Positions 44,091 through 56,045 are shown, counted from the first letter of the stretch. The stretch is 64,000 nt of DNA from Tolypeutes matacus (GCA_026826555.1 JAKSZT010004976.1:6862900-6926899), one strand, 5' to 3'. Numbers and translations: made by a program. The notes: generated from the letters alone by a model not told the origin.

Positions 44091-46496
44091 AAGAGAACTT
44101 CTAGTTAAACATGTCTGATTGGACTCTATCCTCAGCGCTTATTTTCTCAGAGATAAAAAAAAAAATTATCTTCAAAATAAGAACATGATGCTATAACAAG
44201 CACAGAGAAGGACAGCTCTTGCAATGTAAATATTTATTTATCAGGAATAAAAAATTCAATAGAAGGGTTCAAGACAACTGAGAAAACATCCCAGAGAGTC
44301 AGAGAAGTAACAAAGAGATGGGAGATTGGGAGGAAGAAATAAGAAAGACAAGCAGGGATCGGCAAACGAGTCTAGCACTTGGCCTGCTTTTGGCACACAA
44401 TTTTTAAGAAGATGTGAAACATATAATAAAGAAGGAGAAGAGACAGAGACCATATGTGCTCCTCAAAGCTAAAGATATTTACTATCTGTCTGTTTTAGTT
44501 TCCTGGCTGCTAAAACAAATAACAGAGTGTGGGTTGGCTCAAACAATGGGAATTTATTGGCTCGCGGTTTTGAGGCTAGGAGAAGTCCAAAATTGAGGCG
44601 TCAGCAAGGCAATGCTTTCTCCCTGAAGAATGCGATGTTCTGTGGCTGGCTGCTGACAACACTTTGGTCTTTGGTTTTTTTTGTCACATGGCAATGTACA
44701 TAATGGCAACTTCTTTCTCTAGCAGGTTCCATTAATTTCCAGCTTCTTGTTCTTCTTGTGAGTTTTTCTCTCTGTGGCCTTCTCTATAAGGCCTCCAGGA
44801 TAGGGTATAAGGTGTGGGTCACACCTTAACTGAAGTAACCTCATCAAAAGGTCCTATTTACAGTGGGCTCACACCCACATAACTCTAAGGCACCAAAGTG
44901 TGCTCTCTGGACCCCAAAAAGACAAGTTCTTCCCACATGCAAACTACATTCATTCCATCACAACATCCCCAAAGCCTTAAATCATTTCAGTAACAATGCT
45001 AAACACAAAATCTCATCAAAGTCAGTTACGGGTGTGGTCATCCTGGGGCAAAATTGCCCTGTGTAGGTTTTCAGAAACCTAGAAAACAAGTTATCTGCTT
45101 CCAATATACAATGGTGGGCCAGGAATAGGCTAAATATTCCCATTCCAGAAGGGAGAAATTAGAAGGAAAACAGGGGTCAGGGAGGCCCCCAAACAAGTTC
45201 AAAACCCAGCAGGGCAATTGCCATTAGACTTTAAGTTCTGAGAGTCATCTAGGGATCAACGTTTTGTCCTCTAGGCTGATGGATCAGCAGCCCCACCCCT
45301 CCTAGGTGCTTATGCAGTGGCCATGTTCTCCCCAAACACTGGGGTGTCCTGAACAATGGGACATGAAGCCTGCCCCTTCCAAGGGTAGGGGTGGACCTGA
45401 CATTTCCACACATGTGGGTGGTCTCGCTCTCTTGCCTGAGGAAATCTTTTAATTCCAGACCTTGGCTTCCATGGTTCTGGCCTAGGATCTTTCAGGCATT
45501 GCTTCTGTTCAAACATATTTCACAAAGACCTTGTTAGCTTTGAGTGCAGTTCAACTGGGTCCAGACCACTGGATTATAGACCTTTCCTGGATAACTGCAT
45601 TTCAATCCTGACTTCCACTGAAATGGCTGGTGAATCCACGTGCAGTTAAACCCTCACAAAGAGCCCTATTCTCCAGAGACTCACTTTCCAGAAGCTCAGG
45701 GAGTTCCCTGACAGAGCTGCTTCTGGCCCTAGTCTCAAAGCACATGATCTGGATAGGCTCAGAATTTTCCACACCATCAATTTTTGTTTCTTTGTGCTTA
45801 AGAGTTTGTTCTCAGCCAGTCCCTTTCCTCTTGCATTTTACTATAAGCTGCAAGGAAAAATCATGCTGCACTTGCCACATTTATCTTGGAAATCTCCTCA
45901 GCTAAATATCCAAGTTCATCGCTTACAAGTTTCACTTTCAATCTGACATCAGAACACAATTTTGCCAAGTTCTCTTCCACTTTAAAATAAGGATTGCTTT
46001 TCTTCCAATTTCCAGAAACACATCCATCATTTCCTCCTAAGGTTCATCAGAAGTATGTTTAACATCCACAGCTCTACCAACAGTCTTTTCAAAGCAATCT
46101 AGCCTTTTTCTATCAAGTACCTCACAATTCTCCTGGCCTCTACCCATTACCCAATTCCAAAGCCACTTCTATATTTTTCATATTTGTCATAGCAACACCC
46201 CGCTTTCTGGTACCAAAAACTGTTTTAGTTTTAGTTCCCAGCTGCTAAAATAATACCATGATCTTGAGGCTAGAAGAAGTCTGAAATCAAGGCGTCTGCA
46301 AGACAATGTTCTTTCCCCAAAGAATGTGGCAATCTGTGGCTAGTGGCCTGGGAGTCTTTGGCTTTTTGGTCACATGGTAGTACACTCGAGGGCATCTTCT
46401 CTTTTGGGTTCCGCTTACTTCTAGGCTCTTGCTCTTCCCATGGCTTTCTTTCTCTGCAATCTTCTCTATAAGGCCTCCAGTAATAGGATTAAGAAT

Positions 46497-48310
46497 TATT
46501 TTTATTTATTTATTTTTTGGCTTTGTTTTTGGGGAGGTTTTGGATCACAGAAGGGTCACAACTGTGGCAGGGGAGGATCTAATGATGTGGGGTGTCGGTG
46601 GTGGGTGTATGTGTGGGGAGGGGTGCACCTGGGGCATGCCTCTATGGAATATAAATGTGTTCAAGTGGTCATAGGGTGTTGTCTCGGTGGGTGGAGACCC
46701 ACACAATAACCGAAAGAATATTGAAACCCCATACTGGGGAGTCTGCTACATTCTCTAATAGAGTAGCAAGAACCCCTAGAGTACATGGACAGTGCCTAGC
46801 AAAGAAGAACAGACCAATACGCCAGGTCCTTGATATTGATGCTTGTACTTATGAGCCCTTGTTCTTGTGAAACTGAAACTTAGCCTAGTATTAACTATTG
46901 CCTAAGAGTTACCTCCTGAAAGTCTCCTTGTTGCACAAATGTGGCCTCTTTCTAAGTCAAACTCAGCATATAAACTCACTACCTTGCCCCTGGCATGGGA
47001 CATGACTCCTGGGGATGAGCCTCCCTGGCACCAAGGGATAATTACCAAGCACCAACTAGTGATCCATTTGGAATAATATCTTGACCAAAAGGGAGAAAAA
47101 TTAAATACAAATGAGTTTTTATGGCTAAGAGATTTCAAAGTGAGTTGGGAGGTCATTCCAGAGGTTAAGCTTATGCACATCTCAGGAGGATCTCACTGAC
47201 TGCTACAGTAAATAGTGCCTCAAGAAGGGGGGCTCCTGAGGGCTCTAGAGACATCTAGACACTACAGGCAAGGCAGAAAACCCCAGGAATTTGGCACCCT
47301 CTCAGTGGGCCTTACCTTGGAATATATGACAACCTATCCCCCCAATGTATCGGAGTTAGAGTCATTTATAATTTTCCTACACATGGTTCTTATGACCCTT
47401 TTATTTGAACCTATAATTAGCACTATACACATTAAATATGTGTCCTAGAAACTTAAATCTTCCAGCTCTTCATATGCTGGTTGAGTCCTGAATCTCAGCA
47501 GAGTTACAGCCAACACCTACTCTCCAGTTCATCCAGGATCCAGTTCATCCAGGACAACTATCAAAAGGATGATGATGGACAACATCTATCCCAAAATATA
47601 GAAAGTATATATAACTGCAAGCAAGACAATTCCATCCATCTGCCCCATGGGATCTAAGACCCATTTTAATCAGAAACTGAGTGGGCATCACCATCCCAAA
47701 ATCCTCAAGACTGAGGAATGAACAAACATAAAGGGGGGAATGCAGCTATGGACTAAAGTAGACTTATAATTATTCTAGTAATGGAAGAACTTGTAACATT
47801 GATATAAAGGCAGTGGTCACAGAGGTTCTGAGAGGAGGAAGAGGGAAGAATATGTGTAACATGGGGCATTTTGGGGACATTGGAATTATTCTGCATGATG
47901 TTGCAATGATGGATACAGGCCATTATACAGTTTGTCAAAGTTTATACTTTGTGCAGGGTAAAGTATAAACTACAATGTAAACTACTGACCATGGTTAGTA
48001 TGCTAACCACAGTCAATATGTGTTCATCAATTTTTTGTGGGGGGCGGATGTGCCTCAAATGCTTGGGTGTCCGTCTGCCATATGGAGGGACCTGGGTTCG
48101 ATCCCCGGGACCTCCCGGTAAAAAAAAAAAAAAAAAAAAAAAAAATTTTTGTGTGTGTGTTCATCAATTTTAATACCACATTAATGAAGATGTTAATGGG
48201 GAAAAGTGTGGGAGGGAGGGGAATGGTGTATATGGGAATTCCCCTATATTTTCGATGTAATATATATGTAATCTAAAGCTTCTTTAAAAATAATAATAAC
48301 AAAAAAAAGA
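46497..48310 (+). mobile_element. 5'-truncated L1 (3' UTR only) inserted in the MaLR LTR
   Basis: It is homologous to 12700-14300 of the full-length L1 and ends '...gtaatctaaagcttctttaaaaataataat' plus A run. The LTR is continuous across it ('aataggattaag' before, 'acccatcctgattcag' after, as in the uninterrupted LTR at 50720-50740). No clear target duplication longer than a few bases was seen. Confidence 0.85.
48040..48145 (+). mobile_element. tRNA-derived SINE, module A only, nested in the L1
   Basis: It reads 'gggcggatgtgcctcaaatgcttgggtgtccgtctgccatatggaggg' and 'ggttcgatccccgggacc', then a long A run. It lacks module B and the tail. It sits inside the truncated L1, which itself sits inside the MaLR LTR. 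Confidence 0.92.
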
Positions 48311-48455
48311 CCCATCCTGATTCAGTTGGGCCACATCTTTACTAAAGTAACCTAAAAAAAAAATGTCCTACTTACAATGGATTTACACCCACAAGATGGA
48401 TTAAGATTAAGAACACTTTTTTCTGGGGGTACATAACTCCAAGCCATCACACTGT

Positions 48456-49200
48456 CTTTTACATAAAATATTTGCCAATACCTGGATTAAAGAACTGATC
48501 CAGGAAGCACAAGATTAGGTCACTAAGACTGCCTGAAAGAGAAGAGAGAAAATAAGGGAAGGGAACTATTTTTTAAAAACTTTAAAAAAGAAAGTTTCCC
48601 AGACTTGAAAGGACCTTTGGATAGAAAGGAACAGTACAATGCATGAAACCAAAAAACCCTCAGCAGGACACATTAGTTAAAAATATGAGAACACCAGGGA
48701 TAAAGGAAGTGCCTCAAAGCTTCCAGGGAGGAAAATCAACCAACTAACCAATCAATCAAAGAAACAAAAGGAACTGCTAGAGTAGGATAGAGAGAATTAA
48801 TGGATTTTTGGAATATTAACATTGGAGTACTATCTGACTTTTTAAAAGTATTTTTATAACAAAACTAAAACTATTATTTAAAACTAGTTAAATGATATAC
48901 ATACATACACTCACACAAAGTATTTTATAAGCTTTAAAATACAACCCAATCCCATTTATATAAGGTTCAAAAGTGGGCCACACTGATGTATGCTGTCAGA
49001 AGTCAGGAAAAGTGTTTCCCCTTGGGGCAGGGCTTGTGCCTGAGATGGGTGCAAAAAGGCTTTTGGGGGCTGGGAATGTTCTCTTTCTTGATCTGGGTTC
49101 TGGTTACTGGCTGTGTTGAGTCTGTGAGCTATATTTAGGATATGTGCACTTTTCTGAATGTATGTGGTACTTCAATAAAAACTGTATTAAAACAAAAGAA
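48456..49200 (+). mobile_element. Ancient L1M-type 3' end
   Basis: 'gtcagaagtcaggaaaagtgtttccccttggggcaggg', 'ggggctgggaatgttctctttcttgatctgggttctggttac' and 'gtgcacttttctgaatgtatgtggtacttcaataaaaa' follow the ancient mammalian L1M 3' UTR; only the 48800-49200 part is confident. Confidence 0.75.
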
Positions 49201-49218
49201 AACAAAACTGCAATTGTA

Positions 49219-49735
49219 GGGGGCAGATGTGGCTCAAATGGTTGGGAGTCCATCTCCCATATGGACGGACCTGGGTTTGATCCCCAGGACCTCCTGGTAA
49301 AAATAAAGAAAAATATAGAAGGTGCGAGGGCTGCTAGGCCCTGTGTGTGGGTGCGTCACCAGGCCCCACAAGCAGATGAGGCCCTCAGGCCCTGAGTGTG
49401 GGTGAGCCCCCCAGCCCCCATGAGCGGGTGTGCCGTCAGACCCCGCTGAGCCACGCAGCAAGATGATGACGTAACAGGAAAGTGACACAAGGGAGAGCGA
49501 AGACAAGACATGACAAAAAACCAGGAACTAAGGTGGTGCAGGCGGTAGGACGCCTCTCTCCCACATCGGAGGTTCTCAGGATCGAATCTCGGTGAAGACA
49601 GGAGGAGAAGGATGAGAAGAGAGGGCAGGAAACAGGCACAGAGAATTGTCCAGTGAATGGACACAAAAACAGCAAAAATGGGGCGGGGGGAGGAATGGAT
49701 TTAAAAAAAAGTAAATAAATAAATCTTTAAAATAT
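49219..49735 (+). mobile_element. Composite tRNA-derived SINE with long linker
   Basis: Module A (49219 to about 49300) is tRNA-like with 'ccatatggacgg' and GGTTTGATCCCC. A linker of ~200 bases is rich in GTGGGTG and CCCC stretches. Module B (about 49527-49600) has 'gtggtgcaggcggtaggacgcctctctcccacatcgg' and GGATCGAATCTCGG. The tail has 'gagaattgtccagtgaatggacacaaaa' and ends 'aaataaataaatctttaaaa'. CTGCAATTGTA precedes it at 49208-49218. Confidence 0.88.
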
Positions 49736-49742
49736 AACCTGC

Positions 49743-50118
49743 AGGGGCGGATATGGCTCAAATGGTTGGGCGTCTGTCTGCCATATGGAGGGACCTGGAT
49801 TCAATCCCCGGGACCTCCCGGTGGAAAAAAAAAAAAAAAAAAAAAAAAANNNNNNNNNNNNNNNNNNNNNNNNNNNNNNNNNNNNNNNNNNNNNNNNNNN
49901 NNNNNNNNNNNNNNNNNNNNNNNNNNNNNNNNNNNNNNNNNNNNNNNNNGAGGTCTCCAGGATCGAATCCTGGTGAAGACTGGAGGAGGAGGATGAGAAG
50001 AGATGGCAGGTAAACAGACACAGAGAATTGCCCAGCAAATGGACACAAAACAGCAAATGGGGAAGGGGGGTGGTTTAAAATGGATAAATAAGTAAATAAA
50101 CCTTAAAAAAAAAAATAA
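49743..50118 (+). mobile_element. Second composite SINE, directly adjacent, interrupted by gap
   Basis: Module A (49743-49823) is followed by a long A run into the gap. Module B resumes at 49950 ('ggtctccaggatcgaatcctggtgaag') with the same tail ('gagaattgcccagcaaatggacacaaaa'). Its end is followed by CTGCAATTGTA at 50120-50130, the same 11 bases that precede the first composite at 49208-49218. Confidence 0.85.
49850..49949. other. Assembly gap, 100 N
   Basis: Exactly 100 Ns, placed in the A-rich linker of a SINE. The true length is unknown; comparison with the first composite suggests the linker could be of similar size. Confidence 0.99.
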
Positions 50119-50275
50119 CCTGCAATTGTAATGTTAACTATTATTGTTGTTGATGTTACTTATGGATTTTAATAATAATCACTCTATCACATCTTGGATT
50201 TGGTTTATTAATAGAGGTGTCATATAAAATACAGGCTACCTAATTAAATTTAGTTTCAGATAAGCAAATTTTTTA

Positions 50276-50870
50276 GTGTGTTTTAGTTTGCTAAAGGCTG
50301 CCAATGAAATATATCAGAAATGAGTTGGCTTCTATATGGGATTTATTAATTTATAAGTTAACAGTTCTGAGGCTGGAAAAAATGTCCAAATCAAGGCATC
50401 AGGTGAAGCTCTCTCCGCACAGGTCAGCTGCTGGCAATTCTGGGCTCCTGACATGTGGCAAGGCACAATGGCGGCTCTGCTGGTCTCTGCATTCTCCTCC
50501 AGGCTCACTTTCTCCCCAAGCTCAACGGCAGGCCATCAGGTGCTTGTCTCTCCCCTCTCCTTTGGGCCTTGTTACTTTAACTTCAGGTTGCTCCATCTGT
50601 GGCTTTTCTCTCCTCTAGGTTTGTTCATTTCAAATTCTAGAGGTTTCTCTCTGTCTCTGCTATTTTCTTCTGTGTTTCTGTGGCTTTTTATTCCTCCACT
50701 TATAAAGGACTCCAGTAAAAGGATTAAGACCCACCCTGGGCTGTGCCCTACCAAAGCAATCTAATCAACTGGGCCTTAAATGATATAATCTAATCAAAGG
50801 TTCACAATAGGTTCAACTTAAGAACATAGTTTTCTGGGGTGCACAAAAGACTCAAACCAATACAATAAGT
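50276..50870 (-). mobile_element. MaLR-type LTR, minus strand, long form
   Basis: It starts 'gtgttttagtttgctaaaggctgcc' and contains 'gggatttattaatttataag', 'acagttctgaggctgg', 'ttccaagctcaac'-like C/T-rich text, 'ataaaggactccagtaaaaggattaagaccc' and an end 'ttttctggggtgcacaaaagactcaaacc'. It is an uninterrupted comparator for the split LTR at 46222-48455. Confidence 0.8.
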
Positions 50871-51204
50871 ATGTCACAAATATCCCATGGGACATATTTA
50901 TGCTACAAATATATTTATCTGAAATTCAAATGTAACTAGATGCCTTATATTTTTATTTGCTAAACCTGGTAAACCTATTTATTAGATTTTAGGTGCTGCT
51001 TAAGATAACTATTTTGCCTTTCTTTGGATAAGCACAAGATTAGAAGTTTAGAAATTTAGTAATTAATATATTCTTAGGTCAAAAGGAAATTTAAACCTTT
51101 TCTATACTACCTATTTATCTCATGCTGGATATTGACCCACTGTTTTGTTGTTGTTTGGCATGTCAGAGTTCTATTTTCTTTTAATTTAAAAAGTTTTATT
51201 ATTA

Positions 51205-53990
51205 AGAAGACACTGGTAGAGCATGAACAACAATTTGAAAGCCTGCAAAGAAAAGTAACAGACCTTATGAGAATGAAAGACACGATGGATGAGATTAAAA
51301 ATACATTAGGCACATAAGAGCAGATTTGAATTGCTTGAAGACAGAATTAGTGATTTTGAAAACAGAACATCTGAATTGGAAAACAGAGGAGAACAGAAAG
51401 AGAAGAGAATGGAAAAAATGGAACAGGATCTCAGGGAATTGAATGACCATGTGAAATGCACAAATATTCACATTATTGCTGTCCCAGAAGGAGAAGAGAA
51501 TGGAAAGGGGACAGAAAGAGTATTTGAGGAAATAATGACTGAAAATTTCCCAACCCTTATAAAGGATATAAATATCAATATCCAAGAAGGCCAACACACC
51601 CCAAACAGAGTAATTCCGACAGACCTACCTGAGACACTTACTATTCAGAATGACAAATATCAGAGATAAAGAGAGGGTTCTGAAAGCAGCAAGAGAAAAG
51701 CAAAACATCACATACAAGGGAAATCGATAAGATTAAGTGCTGACCTCTCATTAGAAACCATGGAGGAGAGAAGAAAGTGGTATGATGTATTTAAAGTACT
51801 TAAAGAGAAAAACTGCCAGCCAAGAATTCTGTATCCCACAAAGCTGTCCTTCAGAAATAAGGGTGAGTCCAAAGCCTTCACAGACAAACAAAAACTGATA
51901 GAATATGTTACTAAAAGGCCAGAGATACTAAAGGGGGTGCTGCAGCCTGAAAGGAAAAAACAAGGGTGAGAGATTTGGAGAAGAGTTTAGGAATGAAGGT
52001 TATTAGGAAGGGTAAACAAAAGGTTAAGATGTCAATTCTACCCACATTGCTTTACATATTCAATTCAATCCCAATAAAAATCCCAACAGCCTTTTTTGTA
52101 GAAGTGGAAAAACCAATTATCAAATTTATTTTGGAAGGGTAAGGGTCCTCGAATAGCCAGAAAGATCTTAAAAAAGAACAAAGTTGGAGGACTCTCACTT
52201 CTGGACTTTTAAAAACATATTACCTAGCTACAGTGGTAAAAACAGCATGGTACTAGCATAAAGATAGATACATTGACCAATGGAACCAAATCGAGAATTC
52301 AGAAATAGACCCTCACATCTACAGTGAAGTGATTTTTGACAAGGTGGTCAAGCCTTCCCAACCGGGCCAGAACAGTCTATTCAACAAATGGTGCTGGGAG
52401 AACTGGATATCCATATCCAAAAGAAAGAAAGAAGACCCCTATCTCACACCTTATACAAAAAATTAACTCAAAACGGATCAAGGACCTAAATATAAAAGCA
52501 ATAATCATAAAACTCCTAGAATAAAATGTAGGAAAACAACTTCAAGATCTTACGGTAGGCAGTAGTTTCATAAACCTTACACCCAAAGCACAAGCAACAA
52601 AAGAAAAAACAGATAAATGTGATCTCCTCAAAATTAAACACTTTTGCACCTCAAAGGACTTTGTCAGAAGGGTGAAAAGGCAGCCAACTCAATGGGAGAA
52701 AATATTTGGCAATCACATACCCGATAAGGGTTTAATATCCTTGATATACAAAGAGATCACACAACTCAACAATATAAAGACAAACTACCCAATTTAAATA
52801 TGGGCAAAAGACTTGAAAAGACAATAGTCCAAAGAAGAAATAGAAATGGAGAACAAACAAGTGAAAAAATGTTCAACATCACTAGCGATTAGAGAAATGC
52901 AAATCAAAACTCAATGAGATATCATTTCACACCTATTAGACTGGCTGCTATTAAAAAGTCCAAAAACTGTAAATGTTGGAGAGGATATGGAGAGACAGGA
53001 ACGCTTATTCACTGTTGGTGGGAATGTAGAATGGTACAGCCACTGTGGAGGAGTGTTTGGCAGTTCCTAAGGAAGTTGAATATAGACTTGCCATGTGACC
53101 TGGCAATACCATTACTAGGTATATACCCAGAAGAACTGAGAGCAGTGACACGAACAGACATCTGCACACCGATGTTCATAGTGGTGTTATTCATGATTGC
53201 CAAAAGTTGCCAGCTATCCATCAACTGATGAATGTATAAACAAGCTGCAGTGCATACCATGATGGAATATTATGCAGCGGTAAGAAGAAATGAAGTCGTG
53301 AAGCATATGACAACATGAGTGAACCTGGAGGATATTATGTTGAGTGAAGCAAGGCAGACACAAAAGAACAAATACTGTATGGTTGTGCTAGTATGAACTA
53401 AATATATTGTTTAAACTCATGGAGTTAATAAGTAGAATATAGGTTACCAGAAAATAGAATGAGGTTAGAGAACGGAAAGCTGAGGGTTAACCTGCATAGA
53501 ATTGGTAAAATGGTTGTTTGTAAATCTTAGGAAATGAATAGAAATGGTGAAAGCATATCATGGTGTTTGTAACTAGCAGTGCTATTGTATGGGTATGATA
53601 GTGGTTGAAAGGGAAGGCTAAAGTCATGTATATTACTAGAAGGAGGCTAAAAACTGTAACATAGTACTGTATATGACAGTAAAACCTCATGTAAACATGA
53701 ATATGGGTGATATTGCATATATAAGACTGTTTTTACAAAATATAAATACAAATATACTAGAGAGAAGGGAAAAGAATAGCAGCTATGTACAGGAGGGGAA
53801 GAATAGATTGACAGGTGATGAGTTTGCTTTTTGTTTATTATTATTATCGGAATAATGAAAGTGCTCTAAGAATGACTAAAGTGATGAATGCACAAATATG
53901 TGATTGCACCGAATACCACTGATTATACACTTTGGATGGATTTATGTTTTATTAATATGTACCAATAAAATAGATTTATTAAAAATTTTT
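51205..53990 (+). pseudogene. Degenerate L1 with ORF1 joined to the ORF2 3' half (internal deletion)
   Basis: ORF1 is readable in pieces: DRISDFENRTSELENR coiled coil, IIAVPEGEENGKG and NFPTLIKD at 51331-51669, then the C-terminal ERRKWYDVFKVLKEKN and CQPRILYPTKLSF at 51760-51969. About 50 bases after the ORF1 end, the sequence resumes in the second half of ORF2 ('[20 protein letters not shown]'-like, 52025 onward) with no endonuclease and no reverse transcriptase core. It continues through the Cys/His segment (about 52975-53030) to the ORF2 end near 53390, then a 3' UTR matching 650-1140. Many stops and frame changes show it is old. The missing ~2.5 kb was probably deleted in this copy, but inheritance from a deleted master cannot be excluded. 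Confidence 0.85.
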
Positions 53991-55295
53991 CATTGAAGTA
54001 TATTATTCATACATGAACATACATAAACAAGTGTAGAGTAAAAGTTGTGAACTTGCAAAACAAACATGCATATCATCATACAGGCCTCTCATATATCACC
54101 CCCCACCACCAACACCTTGCATTGTTGTGAAACATTTGGTACAACTATGAGAAAGCATTGTCAAAATATTAATAGTAACTATAGCTCATAGCTTACATTT
54201 GGTGTATTTTCCCCCAACCCATTGATTATTAACACCCTATATTAGTACTATTTATTTTCGTTCATAAGAGAACATTCTCATATCTGTCTTGTTAACCACA
54301 GTCCAATTTCCACCACAAGATTCCCTGTATTATACAGTTCCATGTTTTGTACAATCCATTCAAAGCGTACACTCAGTGGCTCTCATTTTCATCATTGAGT
54401 TGTGCTGTCATCATCTCAGTCAATTTGAGAACGTTTTCATTACTCCAAAAGGAAAAATAACCTCTGGAATAACCTCCCAACTCACTTTGAAATCTCTTAG
54501 CCATAAAAACTCATTTGTATTTACCATTTCCCCCTTTTGGTTAAGATCTTTTTCCATATGCATTGTTAGTTGGTGCTTGGTAACAATCCCTCATGCCAGG
54601 GAGGCTTATACCCGGGAGTCATATCCCATGCTGGAAGGAAGGTAGTACATTTATATGCTGAGTATGGTTTAGAGAGAGGGCACATTTGAGCAACAAGGAG
54701 GCTTTCAGGAGGTAACTCTTAGGCAGTATATAATACTAGGCTAAGTTTCAATTTCACAAGAAAAGGTTCATAAGTACAATCATCAAAGTCAAGGGCCTGG
54801 CATAATGGTCTGTCTTCCTTCATTAGACATTGCCCTTGCACTTGTGGGATTCTTGCTGTCCTATTATAGAATATGGCAGAACTCCCCAAGTTGGGAATTC
54901 AATATTCTTTTGGTTATTTTGTGGATCTCCACCCACTGAGACGATGTCCCATGAACACTTGAACATATTCATGTGTCTTAGAGGCCTGCTCCAAGTGAAC
55001 CCCTTCCCATGCGTCCCCACATCACTGACACCCCACACCAGTGATCCTCCCCCATCACTGCTGTGACCCCTCTGTGATCCAAAACCGCTCCAAAAATGAA
55101 GCCAACAAAATAACCATATAAAATTAATAAGAGAATGAAATGATAATTTAAAAAATAACCAATGAAACACAAAAATTAGAACAATTTGAAAAAAAAAACT
55201 TTGGACACTGTGTCTTTCATCACTGTAAGATCTGTTGTTTTGTATGTACAATAATATTTTCTTCCATATATTTCCCCAGTGTTTAATTTTTTTCA
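53991..55295 (-). mobile_element. L1 3' UTR remnant, minus strand
   Basis: Reverse-complement landmarks of the L1 3' UTR at 12700-13350 appear in order: 'caaaaccgctcc', 'gtgatccaaa', 'ggcatgagggattg', 'aaatgagtttttatggctaagag', 'gagataatg'-like text. It is strongly diverged. The 53991-54300 end differs from the other copies. Confidence 0.7.
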
Positions 55296-55597
55296 TTTTA
55301 TTTTCAAAGAAGCTTTAGGGTACAGTAAAGTCACTTAGAGAATACAGGTGATTCCCATATTCTCAATGCCCTCCTCCTTATTCCCTCTCCCTTATTAATA
55401 AACTTTTACAGGCAGATGGTACATTTATTACAACTGATGTACAAATATTGAAGCATTGCTACCAGCCATGGTCAATGGTTTACATTATGGTTTACATTTT
55501 AGATCGTATATTTTAGGTTTTGACAAAATTTGAAGTGACTTGTATCTGTTATTGCAAGATCATGCTGAACAGTTCCAATGCCCTAAAAAATGCCCTG
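55296..55597 (-). mobile_element. Another L1 3' end, minus strand
   Basis: 'tttcaaagaagctttagggtacagtaaagtcac...ggtgattcccatattc' is the reverse of the L1 end 'gggaat(c)ccc...gtaatctaaagcttctt'. 'accagccatggtcaatggtttacattatggtttac' is the reverse of 'gtaaact...accatgg'. Confidence 0.7.
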
Positions 55598-56045
55598 CGT
55601 TCTTAGGGATTCTTAAACATTTTGTGTGTGTGCTATAGACCCCTTCATATCCTGTGGACCCTACTCAGAATAGCATATTAAAAGTTATAAAGTAGATAAT
55701 GCAGAATTATAAAGAAACTGATTTACTATAATCAAGTTATCAAAACACTGAAAAATTGTTATGTGGTAATATATGTTTCTTTACTAACAAGAGCCATTAT
55801 AATAAGAGTCAGTCATTTCAACATAGTGATGAATGAGGAGAAAGATTTGAGAGGTCTGCAATAATTGTAATATAGCATGAAAAGATCTTACATTTCTATT
55901 GGAGACAAAATTGCACGTACTGCTAATGTTACTATGGTTTATTGCCTCATGCATAATGAAATGAAACGTTAAATACAAGTGATTAGTAAATAATATAGAG
56001 GTATTTTTTTTTTTCCTATGCAACTTCACAGACCTCCTAATTTAG
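55598..56045 (+). mobile_element. hAT-like DNA transposon, longer copy
   Basis: It starts 'gggattcttaaacattttgtgtg' with 'gaccccttcatatcctgtggaccct' and ends near 'caacttcacagacctcc'. The order matches the shortened relative at 35826-36045, with about 230 extra internal bases. Confidence 0.65.

Larger units (their letters stand above)
44492..48455 (-). mobile_element. Complete MaLR element (LTR - internal - LTR), minus strand, with nested insertions
   Basis: Two related LTRs (44492 to about 44885, and about 46222-46496 continued at 48311-48455) flank an internal region of about 1.3 kb. Both begin in reverse with 'gttttagtttc' or 'gttttagttcc'-'agctgctaaaa' and share 'gaggctagaagaagtc', 'gtcacatgg' and 'cctccag' landmarks. 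The internal end 'ccaaagccacttctatatttttcat...acaccccgctttctggtaccaaaaactg' is the usual MaLR internal-to-LTR junction. The internal part is non-coding, as is normal for these ERVL-derived non-autonomous elements. One LTR is split by an L1 3' end at 46497-48310. Confidence 0.8.

Noticed and set aside
48040..48145. Functional tRNA gene
   Set aside because: A- and B-box-like sequence is present, but the element ends in poly(A), has diverged arms and recurs as a dispersed SINE.
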